Shown here: positions 39,087 through 51,713 of the stretch, piece after piece
How positions within the stretch are numbered: position 1 is the first letter of the stretch
Layout of the letters: each line of letters begins with the position of its first letter
Source: Viscum album
Taxonomy: Eukaryota > Streptophyta > Magnoliopsida > Santalales > Viscaceae
Assembly: GCA_963277665.1 (NCBI GenBank)
Contig: OY728123.1
Coordinates: forward strand, 627,686,915-627,750,914
DNA: 64,000 bases
Direction of reading: 5' to 3'
The notes under the pieces: generated by a model
The model's database searches: none
What the model saw: the letters and a program-made list of their open reading frames with translations, nothing else
Told to the model about the DNA's origin: nothing
Position numbers and translations under genes: made by a program

Positions 39087-42000
39087 TGTCACGAACCATC
39101 CCGGGTCGACCCTGAACCGGTCACCCGAGCCAGCCTAAGACATGGCCTGAGGGGTGTTCCCGATCCCCACGGGATGGAAACCAGTGACGGGCATCAAAGT
39201 TAAAACATTGGGAATGATTTGTCCCAAAAAGAGAAATAAGTAAATAAGAATAAACAGAACAAAAGAACAAAACTCTAGCAGCAAAAAGAAACAAAATGAA
39301 AGAGCAGACATACCTCCATGTGACCCTTCGGTCACCTCCAAACCAAGTCCAACATTGCTCCCAAAATGAGCAACTCAGCCAATAAAACATAAACAAGGGA
39401 AACCTGCGACTGAAAAGATAAAATAGGAATGAGCATTAAAAATTCTCAGTAGGGATTCCAAACTAAACCATAGAATCAAACCAAGACCACATTCCAGAAA
39501 CAATACCAAAAAAACTAGTTTTCACATAAAAAGATAGAAAATAGTGGTTTCATAATTTAATGGAAAATGGATCCTGATTTACCATTTAAGAAAAACCAAC
39601 ACACACCACAACATGTTTTCCCCAAAACAATGTATTTCTTGAAAACTGAATTGCAAATCCATGCTTATCAGTTTCAGACAACCTTCTGTCATGGTACTCC
39701 ATAGTTAATAAACAAAGGGTCGCCCTAATAGCCAACCAGTGGCATGCCCCACAAGGAATACCTACCAAGGGGGAACCAACCCGTCTGATCAAGGCTGGCT
39801 AGAAACCCTCTCTCGATAATCAATAAGACGCCCCGGAACCCATTGTGATTTCGATAATACTATGTTTGTAGGAGGCCCTCGCATGCATGACTCATCTCAC
39901 CACACTTGCCAACCCCTTACACGGACACCACCACATGACAACCCTCGAAGGGAAGTCCCCCTATAAGGATGCCCACAAATATGTATATATGAAATTCTTT
40001 TACATTCAACAAGGTTCCAAATGGGCCTTCACAGCATGTGTAGTTTCAAAACATTTCATAAATGAGTTAAGTTGCAAATCGGGCACACACGTTTTCCCCA
40101 AAAGTCAATACAAACACCCCATTCAAAACTCAATACCAAATAGGACATCAAACTGAACAACCATTCAACTCACACGAAAGGCCAACCGGGACAAATTCTT
40201 TTCATCCCTCCTGAAATAGAAAACCATTTCATCGAAAAACTATATTTAAGAAAATATAGTTTTTATGTGTCATTTTCATTTGTAGGCACATCCATTGGAG
40301 AACCTAGTGCTCCCATAGATGTGCCAACATCCAACAACACAACTAGTTTATAGAAGAATCACCTTAGAAACCATTTTCATAAAACACAGAGCATTGAAAC
40401 CAAACCCAATTCCTCCACAACACTTTATAAAATCAAACTACATCTTCCAAACCAACCACCCATTCCAAAAATTTCATAAAACAACCTATTGGTTCATCAT
40501 TTTGTTAAACAAAGGCACCAAACCAAATCTTACACTTGCAAAACACAATCACTATCAATTAAAACCAAACACATCACAAGGCACTCATTTTAACCTTGCC
40601 AAGATACTATGCATTTCATATAAACCAAAATCAAAATCCACTTTTATAAATTTAAAAGAACAATATAGCAATGTCAGATGCTTTTCATAAACACAACAGA
40701 AATGCAACGATATAAAATAATTAATTGAAAACATTCTAGTGCTCAAGGTTTGAATCAAAAATGGAAATGGTTGGAAACATCTACCTCAAATAATTAGCCA
40801 AGACAAATATTTCAAACTCACATGGCCACCTGTTCACGTACCCGCACTCCCACAAAAGCGCACGCACTAGAAAAGTAACATCGCACACCTTGACAAAATA
40901 GTCAACACCCAAAGGTAGTGCGACGAAGACCAACGCGTGAACAAATAAATACCAGGGACCCAAAAACAACAAAAGACACTAAAATAAAAATAATCCAACA
41001 AAGGAATCAAGATACTATTAGAAAAACTCTATAGAAATCAAAAAGTTCACAAGTAAAACTCAAACCACATCTTCACCATTTTTATAGAGCAAAACTAAAG
41101 GAAAAACCCCCAAAATCACATCATTTAACTTTACCAGAAACATAATTAAACAATCATAACAAAGACCAATTTAAACCAATTCCACCAATGCAAAATCTTC
41201 ACAAAGATGTAAAAGGATACCATAGTGATGAGAATCATATTAAAAAAAATTATCAAAGAATGATTGGCACTTAAAAAAGAATATCAACGCAGACGCAAGT
41301 AGAAGTAAACCAGGAACTAACTAAAAAATATTTTTAACAACTTAAAAAATATTCAGGAACACTATAACAGACTAATTAAAGGCATAAAAAAGTTGCGAAT
41401 CATGTTTTAAAACTAAATGAAAGAGAGCGAGCAATATCAGAGTGCTCCGGAAGTTAAAATTCACAAATTCGCTTACCTTAGAGGTGCGCTAATACAAAAA
41501 TACTTCAACGGAAGGGGTTAAAGGGATTCGTGGACCAAATACATCTCCTAGACACCGTAAAAACAGAAGAATAACAAACCATGACAACAAAAGTTTGGTT
41601 AACTTTAAGAAAACTACCAAATTAGATGAAATAAAACATACCCAAACCAGAAGAGGAGAGGGTTGCCGGAAAGGAAAGTGGCAGCCGGAAGAGAGGAACA
41701 CACTGTTGTAGTTTCTGGGGGATTTCGGGTCATTATCGGAAGATGTACAGGTTTCATGAGTGTGGACGGAAGGGAGCATTGTCGATGTGGCCAATGGGAG
41801 CGGGGTAGGTGTGGCCAGAGGGGGAGATCGCTGTTCGAGGTGCTGCGTTCCGGGGAGGGAGGTTGTGGGACTGAAGGGAGGCGGGCACTACCAGAGTGCG
41901 GCATGATGGATGGCGTTGTCGAATAGTGGAACTGGGTGGAGGTAAATAGGGGGGGCGTCGGAGCAGGGAACGGGAGAATAGGGGGGCGACGGAAGCTAGG

Positions 42001-42521
42001 AACGGGGAAAAGGGGGGGGGGAGATGGAATAGAGAAATGAGAGGGAGGGCAGCGGCATTGGAGAGGGCGACGGGGAAGGGGAGGGGGTGCGGCACGTGGC
42101 CAGAAAGGGAGGGGGGAAGGGGAGATCCCCCTTAAGGTTTTACCCAAAAGAAAAAAAAAATTAGAAAAAAATTAAAATAAGAAGCTGATAATTAAATTAA
42201 TATATTAATATAAATTTTGATATTTATTGTTGTGGTAATATTATTAAGGATTAAAATTCTAATCACAATAATAGTGATAATAATGATAAAAATCATAATT
42301 ATAATAATAATAACAATAATAATAATCAGTCAATCGTGCTGTCTCCTGGACCGAACGCAAAGTCGCTACTAGCGGTGCAGTGACCGCGCACCGGCCCAAG
42401 ACCCGCCAAAAATATCAAACATCAAAAAAGTCACACATGGACCCAAATAAACCTCGTCCAAATGACGCGAGACCAATAAAAGAATAAAACAAAAACTGAT
42501 GTCTGTGGTCGGGGTGTGACA
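39087..42521 (-). repeat. 5' LTR of LARD-like element
   Basis: 3435 bp, bounded by TGTCACGAAC on the left and GGGTGTGACA on the right (plus-strand view), with the primer site next to it on the internal side. Collinear with 33305-36919. The frames inside (39887, 40319, 41614 and others) are pieces of LTR sequence. Confidence 0.9.
41640..42140 (-). promoter_or_regulatory. GC-rich tract of the 5' LTR (putative promoter/leader)
   Basis: Same layout as 36000-36545. G/A-rich on the plus strand, hence C/T-rich on the sense strand of the element, next to the remains of a telo-box (AAACCTTAA). As part of the 5' LTR, this copy is where transcription of the element would have started if the promoter lies here. 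The 177-codon minus-strand frame at 41614-42147 is Pro/Ser-rich and not kept in the other LTR, so I do not call it a gene. Confidence 0.4.
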
Positions 42522-42526
42522 AATAG
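42522..42526. repeat. Target-site duplication AATAG, right copy
   Basis: Directly follows the TGTGACA end; pairs with 33300-33304. Confidence 0.85.
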
Positions 42527-43340
42527 TTTAAAATTTATTGAATTGTATGATTTTTTTTCAAATTGATGAGATGATTATTTTAGAAACACCTTTTAGGTAT
42601 TGTTTCTAGTTTCCTAAAAATTTGTTGTTGTTAAATATTTTTTGTTATGAATTTTAAAATGATGATTTTAAAATTTGGGGATTTCATAATTCAAGGAAAT
42701 TGGATTTTTGGAATGGGCTTTCAATAAAAATGATGGTTTATTGAAATTGAATGAAAGTGATGTTTTGTCATGGTTTTGGAATACAATGGATTTTTTGAGT
42801 TCATTCTATTAACGCCACCCTCATTTAGGGTTTGGAATCCTTGGGGAACAATTGAACATAACCCTAGATAAGGGGTGAATTTCATTGGAGAATAAGTACA
42901 CTATATACATAGTGAAAACAAATTGGATGGTTGAGCGACTACTCATGAGTATAGAAATTTCACTGAATCATGCTTGTGTGGGTGTGTGGGAGCGAATAAT
43001 GGAATGGGTATGCCAAAAATGGAATGTTAAAAGGTTAAAAGTGTTTCTTGGTTTTTCCCTTAGAAATAGTTTTGGTATATTTTTTTTATATTCTGATATA
43101 AACCATTTCAAATTGTTTTATATAAAAATTTCATAATTTTTTTACATGTTCATTCCAAGGGTAGTGAGTAGAGGTGTAATTTGGGGAAAATATACTGGGT
43201 TTCATTACTCACCCATTCTTCGAATTCTTTTTACATACATTACTTATCATGTAACATTTAATGGTAATGAATCTCTTTTATTTAGTGGTGCCTCAAGATA
43301 AATTGGTTGTTTTGTGGAGTTGGAGAACATGACCTGATGG
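42527..43340 (+). repeat. 3' LTR of element B, segment 3
   Basis: Matches 16010-16825 of the 5' LTR in order: TTTAAAATTTATTGAATTG, CATAACCCTAGATA, GCTTGTGTGGGTGTGTGGGA (42971 against 16447), TTTTGTGGAGTTGG (43311 against 16799). Similarity fades afterwards. Confidence 0.85.
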
Positions 43341-45303
43341 GTAGTGTGGATTTATTTTGTTCAGCCTCATGATAATTTTGAGAAATCTAATTTTTTGTAG
43401 AATATTTTGTTTTAATAAAACAAATATCTTCAAAAAATTAAAACAGTATGATAAAAATTTGAAAACAAATTTTTAATTAGGAGTTTCAAATATTGTAAAT
43501 ATGTTTCTATTTTTTGTTTCATTTTTAACAGTAGCAATAGTAAATAATTTTCACCATGGAATGGGTAAATATTGTAATTGTGGATAAAAATAAAATGATT
43601 AGAACTAAAAAATGACTCTAACAATTTATCTTATATTATTATATGAGTTTATATTGGATATTTTCATCCATAATTGAAAATATGGAAATTGTGTTCTATA
43701 TTTTTTTGATTCTATCATTTATTATATTTATGTATAAGATAATGTCAATGTGACACTTTATTGTTTTTTGATATCAATATTATATTGTGGTTGAGAAAAA
43801 AACAAATTGTTTGAAAAAATATATATTCATTTGAGTTGGAAATAATTTTTTTATCAAGTTTGTTTTATTTTATTTTCGAATTATTAAATAATCACCTTAA
43901 ATTATTACTCAATATTGGCTCTGTGCTTGTCAAATCACTATAAAAATCAAATAAATTATTATAAATAATTCATTAAGTAAATTTTTTATAAATTTATCTT
44001 TAAAATTATTTTTAAAGATAAAAATATAAATTTTTTTTATTTCAACAGATTACATTATAATTCAATTATGTTTATGAAACATTCAATGTAAAATTAAATG
44101 AATTTTTTCTAAAATATCATTACTGATATTTTGTAAAATGTAATATTTAATTAAAAGATTTAAAATAATAAAAAACAATTATTGGTAATTTAGATTGGTA
44201 TATGGTTTTAATTATCATGCATGGTCCATTTATGAATTTTTTTCGATTATTAGTAACTAAATTGAATCTTAATGAGTAAAAAAAATTGTAATAGCATTAA
44301 TCTTCATAAAGGTAAATGGGGGTCAAAAATACTGGTACAAACACCACCTAATATTTCCCCAATATTATTTGATGACAAATTTTATAATAATAATAATTAT
44401 ATATTATATTTATATCTATTTTGATCCATTTTTTACTTCAATATTAAATAATAATTTTTATAGGTTATGAATTTCAATGAATGATACTCCTCTCACTAAT
44501 AAAAAAATACTCTTTCATATTTTATTTACAATTTTATATACTTTTGATTATTCCATGAAATACCAAAATTATATTCATACATCCCTCCCCATGTCAAAGA
44601 CGCCCTAGTCAGATCAGAAAAACTACCAATGAACAAATTTTCTGTAATTCTAATGAGGTTATCTAAATAAGTGGTATAGTTTCAACTGTGAATTTAGTTT
44701 TTATATATTCTTCTTCTTACATAAAATCATTTCCAAAAATTATAAAATAGTAACATTAACATATTAAAATTATTTTTAGGTTATTATGTTAATGGAATAG
44801 AATATATTCATCTAAATTTTCCATCATGTGGGAATCAAAACCATGATTCAGTTGTAAAATGGACTACTGCATCACAGAATGATCTAATTTATTTTCCATC
44901 CTTGCATACATCCCCTAGTTATAATGACATATTTAAATTTTATATGTAACACTAATAAAATATGACCTATTTTGGAATGATATTATATCATCTAATTTTT
45001 TCATTTCTGTCTATTAAAAAAGGATAAAGTTGTTCACTTACATGTTAGGATTGAAACTGGAATAAAGCAATGTGATATATTTTTTCATGAACACATAACA
45101 TGGATTCAATATAGAAGTGCATTTTAAAAAATAATTTTTTATTTTTTATGTAATAATAATTCAATAATGATAAAATTTTACATAACATATTTCTATCATG
45201 CTCTTTAAGAAAAGGTAAAGTTATTTAAGTGTGCGTATAACCTATTGTCTCTATTATTTTATGTTAGTACCTTGTTTATAAGATTTTGAAAAATAAGGAG
45301 AGG
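43341..45303. repeat. AT-rich right flank of element B, diverged repeat of 14354-15157
   Basis: No gene recognised. From about 44200 on, collinear blocks shared with the left flank of B. The stretch 43341-43540 may hold the worn end of the 3' LTR of B. Confidence 0.35.
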
Positions 45304-47190
45304 ATGGAGGATCTATATGAGTCATGGAAAAACCCTAATAAACAGGGAATCTACACAATGATTATTATGGATGATATCAACAATGATGATAAGGAGGTGA
45401 TACAATCTGAGTTTCTTGGGAATAAGGAGCTCATTCTATGTGTGACTTAAAATAAAACACCATTTTTACCTAATTTTTTTGAGGTAAAGAAGAACGTTCC
45501 TGATGTTGTAATGTCTACCACGGGAATTTGCATCCCTTTTGATATTCCTCCGCCTAAATGTGTCATTAAAAAAGGTATAATTTCCAATCATTAGTTGAAC
45601 ATTGGGGATATTGATGAAAGAATTAGCCTATGTAGATACATTATCATTGATTGAGTCATGGTACCTAAAAGTTAACAATTTTGTAAATTGAATGATCTGA
45701 TCGAGAAAATTATAGAGTTGTGGGGTTTTGAAGAATGGGGAATGAAAACAATGGGGAGTAGATACTACCATGTTGTTTTTCCCTCTGATGATTTCAAGAG
45801 AAGTCCATGGATCATGGGATATATCTCTCTTAGGCCTATATTTCGTAGTATATATGAGGGGGATAGAAACGTTGACCCTAATTTTTTTGAAAAAATGCAT
45901 GAGCAATTATGGATTCTTATTTGGAAGCTGAATTTTCTTTACTGGCATCCTAGGATATTATGGGAAATGGCATCATCTGTGGGTATCCCAATTTGAATAG
46001 ATAAATAGATGGAAAAAATTGATTTGGTAACATTAATCAAGATCTTGTAGTGGTTTATATATCCAGTAACGTGGATTATGTGGTTTTCCCTAGAAAATGG
46101 GATGACAGTATGATGCTTTAGATTCAATATTATATAAATACAAAATTCTTATTAATTTGAAAATATTTTAGCCATACCAGTACTAATTGTTATCGGGATA
46201 AAGAGTGTAGATTTTGTAAAGTAAAAATCCATCATGATGCCTTATCTCTAAGGAACAAAATGAAGGACAATACACAATATTATAAGGATAAAAATGTTCA
46301 AAATTAAGAAACATCCAAAGTGCATAGAGGAGTCATAATTGTGAATATAGATCACCCATTGTGTGGTTATAAAGATATAGTTCTTGATATTTGTATTCTT
46401 AAAAAGGAAAATGAATAACCTAGGAAGACTACCTATCGAATACAACCCATTCTAATTAATCTAACTATTCTGGTTACTACCAATAGTGGTGATGTTGTAG
46501 TCATTCATTTGGAGAAACAAGGAAACCAAGTTGCAAGGGTTAATGTCATGGCCTACACCTATGTGTACTATATTTTTGATATTTCAATCCGTAATAATGA
46601 GGAAAATATTGGATCAAATGAGAAAACTCATAGTTGAAATTTCTCATAAATAACTCTTTCATCTATCCCTACCCAGGGTGAGATTGTTTTAAATTTTGAT
46701 GAAGGGATCAAAGACCCTACATGTGGCCAAAATGAATCTTACCAGACTGGATTTATGTAATGACCTAGTGAAAAACCCCATAATGGATTTGAACTGAATT
46801 GAGTATTTATACAATCCAATCATTCTCATGTTTCTTTAAGGAAGGTATATATGACTAGTGGCTCTAGTGTCTTTCAATTTTGGAATAAATGCATAAAAAT
46901 AATTGGAATTTGTTTGTCTTATGAAGTTTATGGATCACTATATAGTTAACATGATATCTCCATGCATCACCCTGCCGATACTATTAGAGTGAACCCTATA
47001 GAGAACATAACCGGTTATGAGTTGGATATTCCCAAAGACGATATAGGTGTTGGAGAAACCCTCAAGTCAAAAAGGACGGAGAAAATGATAATAAAAATAA
47101 TGGTCCTAACAACATGGAAAAAGAGGAAAGGCCACTGACTACCAGCCAAAACCTTCCCTAATGAAGATTATTTATAGGAAAGGTCAAGGA
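45304..47190 (+). pseudogene. Decayed LINE ORF1 (DUF4283 type)
   Basis: Plant LINE ORF1 proteins bind element RNA. From ATG 45304 (MEDLYESWKNPN) through 45996 the frames give ELWGFEEWGMKTMG, FPSDDFKRSPWIM and then IWKLNFLYWHPRILWEMASS, which match the DUF4283 block (LWVRL.GL...YW...IL..IAS.IG.P). At 46167-46217 FSHTSTNCYRDKECRFC corresponds to the zinc-knuckle that follows DUF4283 (C...GH...NC). A basic segment follows near 47060. Stops and frameshifts interrupt it. The endonuclease/RT ORF2 expected downstream is missing, since gypsy element D starts at 47201; it may continue beyond the window. Confidence 0.75.
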
Positions 47191-47200
47191 CATGGGACCA

Positions 47201-49523
47201 TGTAGCACCCTTGACCTAGGTTCCACTATACCGGTGCCCCGATCTGGGTCATCACATGGACTCTGGCCCACCTCCCTATACGGTAAAGGTTTCCGTCTAG
47301 AAAAAAGGGTCTAGGAGTCACATGAGGAGACTACACCCTCTTTTTCAGAGTTAGACACATCAGTAAACATATAAAATAGTGGATCTGAGAAGAAATATTC
47401 AGTAAGCAATCATAAATATCCATTTCCCAACTCGTTACAAACCACAGACAACAATAAATATTCCATGTCATGCTACAATGCCATGTGATCAAAACCAAAA
47501 AATGGGGAAAATGTAGAAAACCAAAAAATTGTCAATACTACAATTCTAGAACCTCATCCATGCATGTCCCATTTCATACATAAATCCCTAGCTTTGGTAT
47601 TTTCACTTGTGCTGACATGAAAGCATGAAATCACCTCAGATACCCAACACCAACCGGATTAGTGTGTGAGTATAACTCAGTAGGCCACCCCCAACAGTAT
47701 ATAAAAATATCAAAACTAACACATAGTGAATGAAATTATATATAAATAACCAAAAAATTAAATAAAATTTGGGGAAACTAGTAAACAATCTCTACTCAAC
47801 TATTACTAACCATGGTCCCAATTCATTATGTATATTTTGTTAGTAATCCATCATCAATCAATTAACATTCATCGAATTCATAATTTTTCATAAGTTATTA
47901 ATTATGTACCAAAATCACCAGTGATAACACATCACAACATAACTATATCCTCACCTCAAAGCCTCAATCTGGGTGGAATGAAACCATTAGGGGAATAGCA
48001 CTTAGACCCCTTCCCTAAACCATGCATTGTGGGAAGAGTTAGAGAATCATTCTAACTCACCCCATTGGAGGATACACAATCCCTTATCCCACACCTAAAA
48101 GAATTTATTCATTATTATCTATCCATTCACCACACACAAACCACTTCACAACCAAAAACAACCATTACAAATAACAATCATAATCCATAATACTCAACAT
48201 GGAAAATCATATTGTGTCGAAACCCGTTAATAGATTTTCCATTTATATCACTTAGACCATTTATACCAAATCCCATTCTCAATCCTATATTACAATAAAT
48301 ATTAAAAAAATATTATGTAAACATATTATATATATATATTCATAAATACCCTTTTGAAATTCCCTTCAACATATTTTCTCATTTCCCATAGCATTATCAA
48401 TTTATCATTTTCACTATTTCAAATCCACTAAAACTCGTAAGCATATAAAACCTATTTCATATCAACTTTCCTCAACCCAAATTAACAATTATCTCATTTG
48501 AAAATTCATTAAGAATATCAAAATACTGAATAAGGGCTCTACATTGTCACACAACATATAGAACATATGTTGCTAATTATTGGTCAAGAAAGTGTCGGTG
48601 TACCCCATGAGTGGACTTAAATGGGAAAAATTATCATAAATTCATCCCTTGGGGACCATGAGGGTTTATAATAATCATATAGACATCCCAAATTCCAAAA
48701 ATCAGAAAAGGATTCAAAACCTCAAAAAAGGTGAGAAAGGACATCATCAGACATGCACAAATATATAACGAAAAAATGGGGTATAATGTCTATATCACAT
48801 ACCTAAAATATGATAGAGAACACACTCCCAAATGTGGCCTTAGATCAGGATTCAATCACCTCTTAAATAGTTCACCTAGATTTCCCTAGAAAAAAAATGG
48901 TTGTTGAGATTTATATGTAGAGGAGATAATGATGCAAATCCTAATCAAGAAGAAAAAGTAAAGAGTAGATTAGACTCAGCCAATGATTATATCTACAGCC
49001 AATAATGCTCAAAATGGCCTAGAGATGAATGATATTCATTCTTGGATGCTTTTGGAAGCTCTTTTTTGTCACTAGGGTTTACGGGATGAGAAATGAGTAA
49101 AAAAATGATTGAGGCTTTAAAATCCAAGACTGGCAATTTTGTAAAATTATCAACTTTACTGGGCCAAACGATTTACCAACATGGTTTTACAAATTTTGTG
49201 AAAACCATGCAGGAGATGCTGTCCCAAAATAACCCCTCCACACAGTTTCCAGGGAATTCCACATAGTTAGCGTAACCATGTGATAACCATGCACCAGCCT
49301 CTATCCAAGGCGACATGATTACATGGGATTCTCTTAATGTTTTACACTAACTATGTGTAAACCATGAGTCTTTCCATGTAAACACTATTTCCGTCCTCTA
49401 TTGTGCCCCAAACTATTGGAACAACCCTGATCCTTCCCATGAACATTGGGAAACACATATCAAAAAAACATGGAACTTAAACTGAAGCATCAAGAAACAT
49501 AGCATTAAGATGAAATGTCATAG
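47201..49523 (-). repeat. 3' LTR of element D
   Basis: In plus view it starts TGTAGCACCC, so the sense strand ends GGGTGCTACA, the usual end of plant gypsy LTRs. The other end lies near TGTCA at 49520, next to the polypurine tract. About 2.3 kb. The stretch 49200-49430 resembles the 15330-15560 part of the LTR of B (TGCATGGTTATCACATGGTTA-like text), which suggests related families. Its partner LTR is outside the window, so the limits cannot be checked. Confidence 0.65.
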
Positions 49524-49537
49524 ATCCCATCTCCCTA
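49524..49537 (-). other. Polypurine tract of element D
   Basis: The minus strand reads GTAGGGAGATGGGA just before the LTR start. Confidence 0.5.
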
Positions 49538-49559
49538 CGAATCATTGGGTTTCTAATGA

Positions 49560-51708
49560 AAAGATAATATTATACTAGGGATGAATATCTGATTCTCTCT
49601 CCCAAATTTCATCTTGAATGTTTCCATGATTTCGTTGAACATGAACCAGAGGCACAACCTTTTCCCCAAAATACCTTCTCAATATGATCCACAATACAAA
49701 ATGGATGCTCTGAAAAAAAATATCAGGATGAATCTAAACATCATCAATATTTATCATATGAAATGTATCAGGTTGATACAACTAGAGTAGTGGTACATGG
49801 AAAAAATTAAGCATCCCTCTATACCATTTTAGAAGAGATAATTGGAAAGCCATCGGTCTGATCCTCTTCACAATATCAAACCAACCCACATACCTTATTT
49901 CCAACAATCCCTATTTCAGAATTCTATCATGACCCAACCTTGGTGAAACCTGAAGAAACACAGTATCAACCACCTTGAATTCATGTGGTCTACGATGTAG
50001 ATCTGTATATGAATTTGTCCAACACCGTGTTTTGGGTAACTACTTCTAAATCATCAAAACCTTCTATTGCATCTCTTGAACATGAACCTGTCCTAATAGA
50101 TCATAATCCACAGCTTCTAAACAACAAAAAACAGATTGACATGATCTCTCATAGCATTACTCAAAAGGTTTTCATTGAATTTTTGTCTGAAAAATATTTT
50201 TGAATAAAAAATCAACAAGCAATAAATTATTTTCACACAAACCACCAAAATATAGATCATAGGATCTCAACATGTAATCTGATACAAAAAATGTATACTC
50301 TAACTACCCATCCATATGTTGGTAATAAGAAGTACTCAAAACACTTGAGTACCATGAACCTTCAGTAACCCATTATATAAGCACAATGTAAAACATGGAT
50401 CACGATTTTAAACTATGGTTCTCAGCACACCATGCAGTCACACTATCTTTAGAACATATAACTCACCCAATTGTTCAACTAAATATGTTTCCTAGATCTA
50501 TAATAAATTTCCCACATTAGTCAAGAATTCCACAATGACTTGGATTGCGTCATTATTTTGAGGTATCATCAAAATAACCACTATAAAGTCCATCATTATG
50601 TCAGTCCTCTTCCACTTTGAAAGGTGCATTGATTGTAACAACCCACCTAGACACTGATTATTAGCCTTCACCTACTGATAGGTAAGGCATAACACCGAAA
50701 ACCCACAACAACTTTCTTCATTCCTAGTTTTCTATACTGCCGATGAGGAGTATGATACATTTTAGTCAAACCAAGACGAACTTTCCACTTTTATGCATGA
50801 AATTTGTGCATCGACTCTTCTCAATCACCTGGAAGCTCTACTATATGGCCCTAAATAAAGAAAACTCCATAGGGACCAACAACCCAACTAGAAGGTGACT
50901 CCCCACCATTATGAATTTCATCCATGGATAAATACTCAGGCTCTTCTAGGTGAATTTCATTGACTCGGCTCAAATGTAATGATTAAACTACTATAGATGT
51001 TAGGGTCTTTTTTTTATTCCCAACCTACACCTCCTGGCACATCTCATCAAAAAATTCCATCATTTTCCACCCATATATGTTTTCCTTAACCAATTTATTC
51101 TTTTAATTCTAACTTAGGTCATCTACAACAATATTCCCATTCCCATGTGTGTAATAAAACTCCAAATTGATGGTTTAAAGGAACTCGACACACCTTCCTT
51201 ATCAAAGATTCAAATCAGGCTGATTGAAGATGTGTAGAAGACTTTTATGATCGACAAACACCCAGAACCACAATACCAATATGTAGTTCCTCCAAAACAT
51301 TAAGGTATAAACTGTAGTAGCTATCTCAATATCATGGGAAGATAAATGTCATTCATGAGGCCTCAACTATCATGACCCATAATCTAAAACCCAATCATCA
51401 TGTATCAACATTGCCCAATGTCCAACACAGGACACATCACATAACAAGGTGTACCTCTAACCTAGTTCAAGAAGAATCAAAATTGTTGTGATAGTCAACC
51501 ACCTATTCTATTATAGAAATGATGTTCGACACGCCACCGAATACTCAAAAATAACACCCTTTATTGTAATGATTTAGAGTGGTTCTTCCAAGTGGAATAA
51601 ATCTTTAATGAACCTACATTAATAACCTGTCAATACTAGATAACTATGAATGGAAAAAACATTCTTGATAATCTCCCAATAATCCTTAGAATCACCATCT
51701 ATGGTTCT
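49560..51708 (-). pseudogene. Decayed pol of element D, 3' part (RT end, RNase H, integrase, tail)
   Basis: On the minus strand: RT connection (LTGY.CRFIKDLFHLEEPL near 51600, family LAGYYRRFV..FSKIA.PLT). RNase H end (LEFYYTHGNGNIVVDDLS near 51150, family YHPGKANVVADALS). Integrase core (EDDIMMDFIVVIL near 50600, family WKWE.I.MDFV.GLP; LYVLKIV.LHGVLRTIV.NRDPCF near 50460). Tail TDLHRRPHEFKVVDTVFLQV at about 50005-49945, family YADLKRRPLEFEVGDHVFLKV; then RYVGWFDIVKRIRPMAF and VQRNHGNIQDEIWEREAE near 49630. Frameshifts and stops throughout. Its upstream half lies beyond element E at 60971. Confidence 0.9.
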
Positions 51709-51713
51709 ACTAA
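51709..51713. repeat. Target-site duplication ACTAA, left copy
   Basis: Matches 60966-60970 exactly and directly precedes the TGTTGGG start of the 5' LTR of E. Confidence 0.75.

Larger units (their letters stand above)
33305..42521 (-). mobile_element. LARD-like non-autonomous LTR retrotransposon, complete, minus strand
   Basis: TGTCACGAAC...GGGTGTGACA ends, a five-base target duplication AATAG on both sides (33300-33304 and 42522-42526), two LTRs of 3615 and 3435 bp, an iMet primer site and a polypurine tract all agree on a complete element read on the minus strand. Read that way it begins TGTCACACCCCGACCAC, a common start of plant gypsy LTRs. The internal region is only 2167 bp and lacks pol. 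Very long LTRs and a short, mostly non-coding interior define LARDs (large retrotransposon derivatives), which need proteins from another element. The LTRs look roughly 85-90% identical by eye, the best kept pair in the window. It interrupts the 3' LTR of element B. Confidence 0.9.
15158..43340 (+). mobile_element. Element B: decayed Ty3/gypsy element, 3' LTR split by two later insertions
   Basis: 5' LTR 15158-17150, primer site at 17153, gag from 17810 and pol to about 22340 are continuous. The 3' LTR is in three pieces (22405-22565, 32604-33304, 42527 to about 43340) that align in order with consecutive parts of the 5' LTR. The gaps are a CACTA-like insertion and a minus-strand LARD-like element. 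Gag-pol belongs to the plant chromovirus (Del/Tekay-like) type. Without the insertions it would be about 9 kb. The right end is unclear because LTR similarity fades near 43340; a TAGTA before the 5' LTR recurs at 43538, a weak target-duplication candidate. Confidence 0.85.

Noticed and set aside
41614..42147. 177-codon open frame on the minus strand, the longest in the window
   Set aside because: It lies in the C-rich tract of an LTR and is Pro/Ser-rich. The homologous stretch of the other LTR does not keep the frame, so it reflects base composition.
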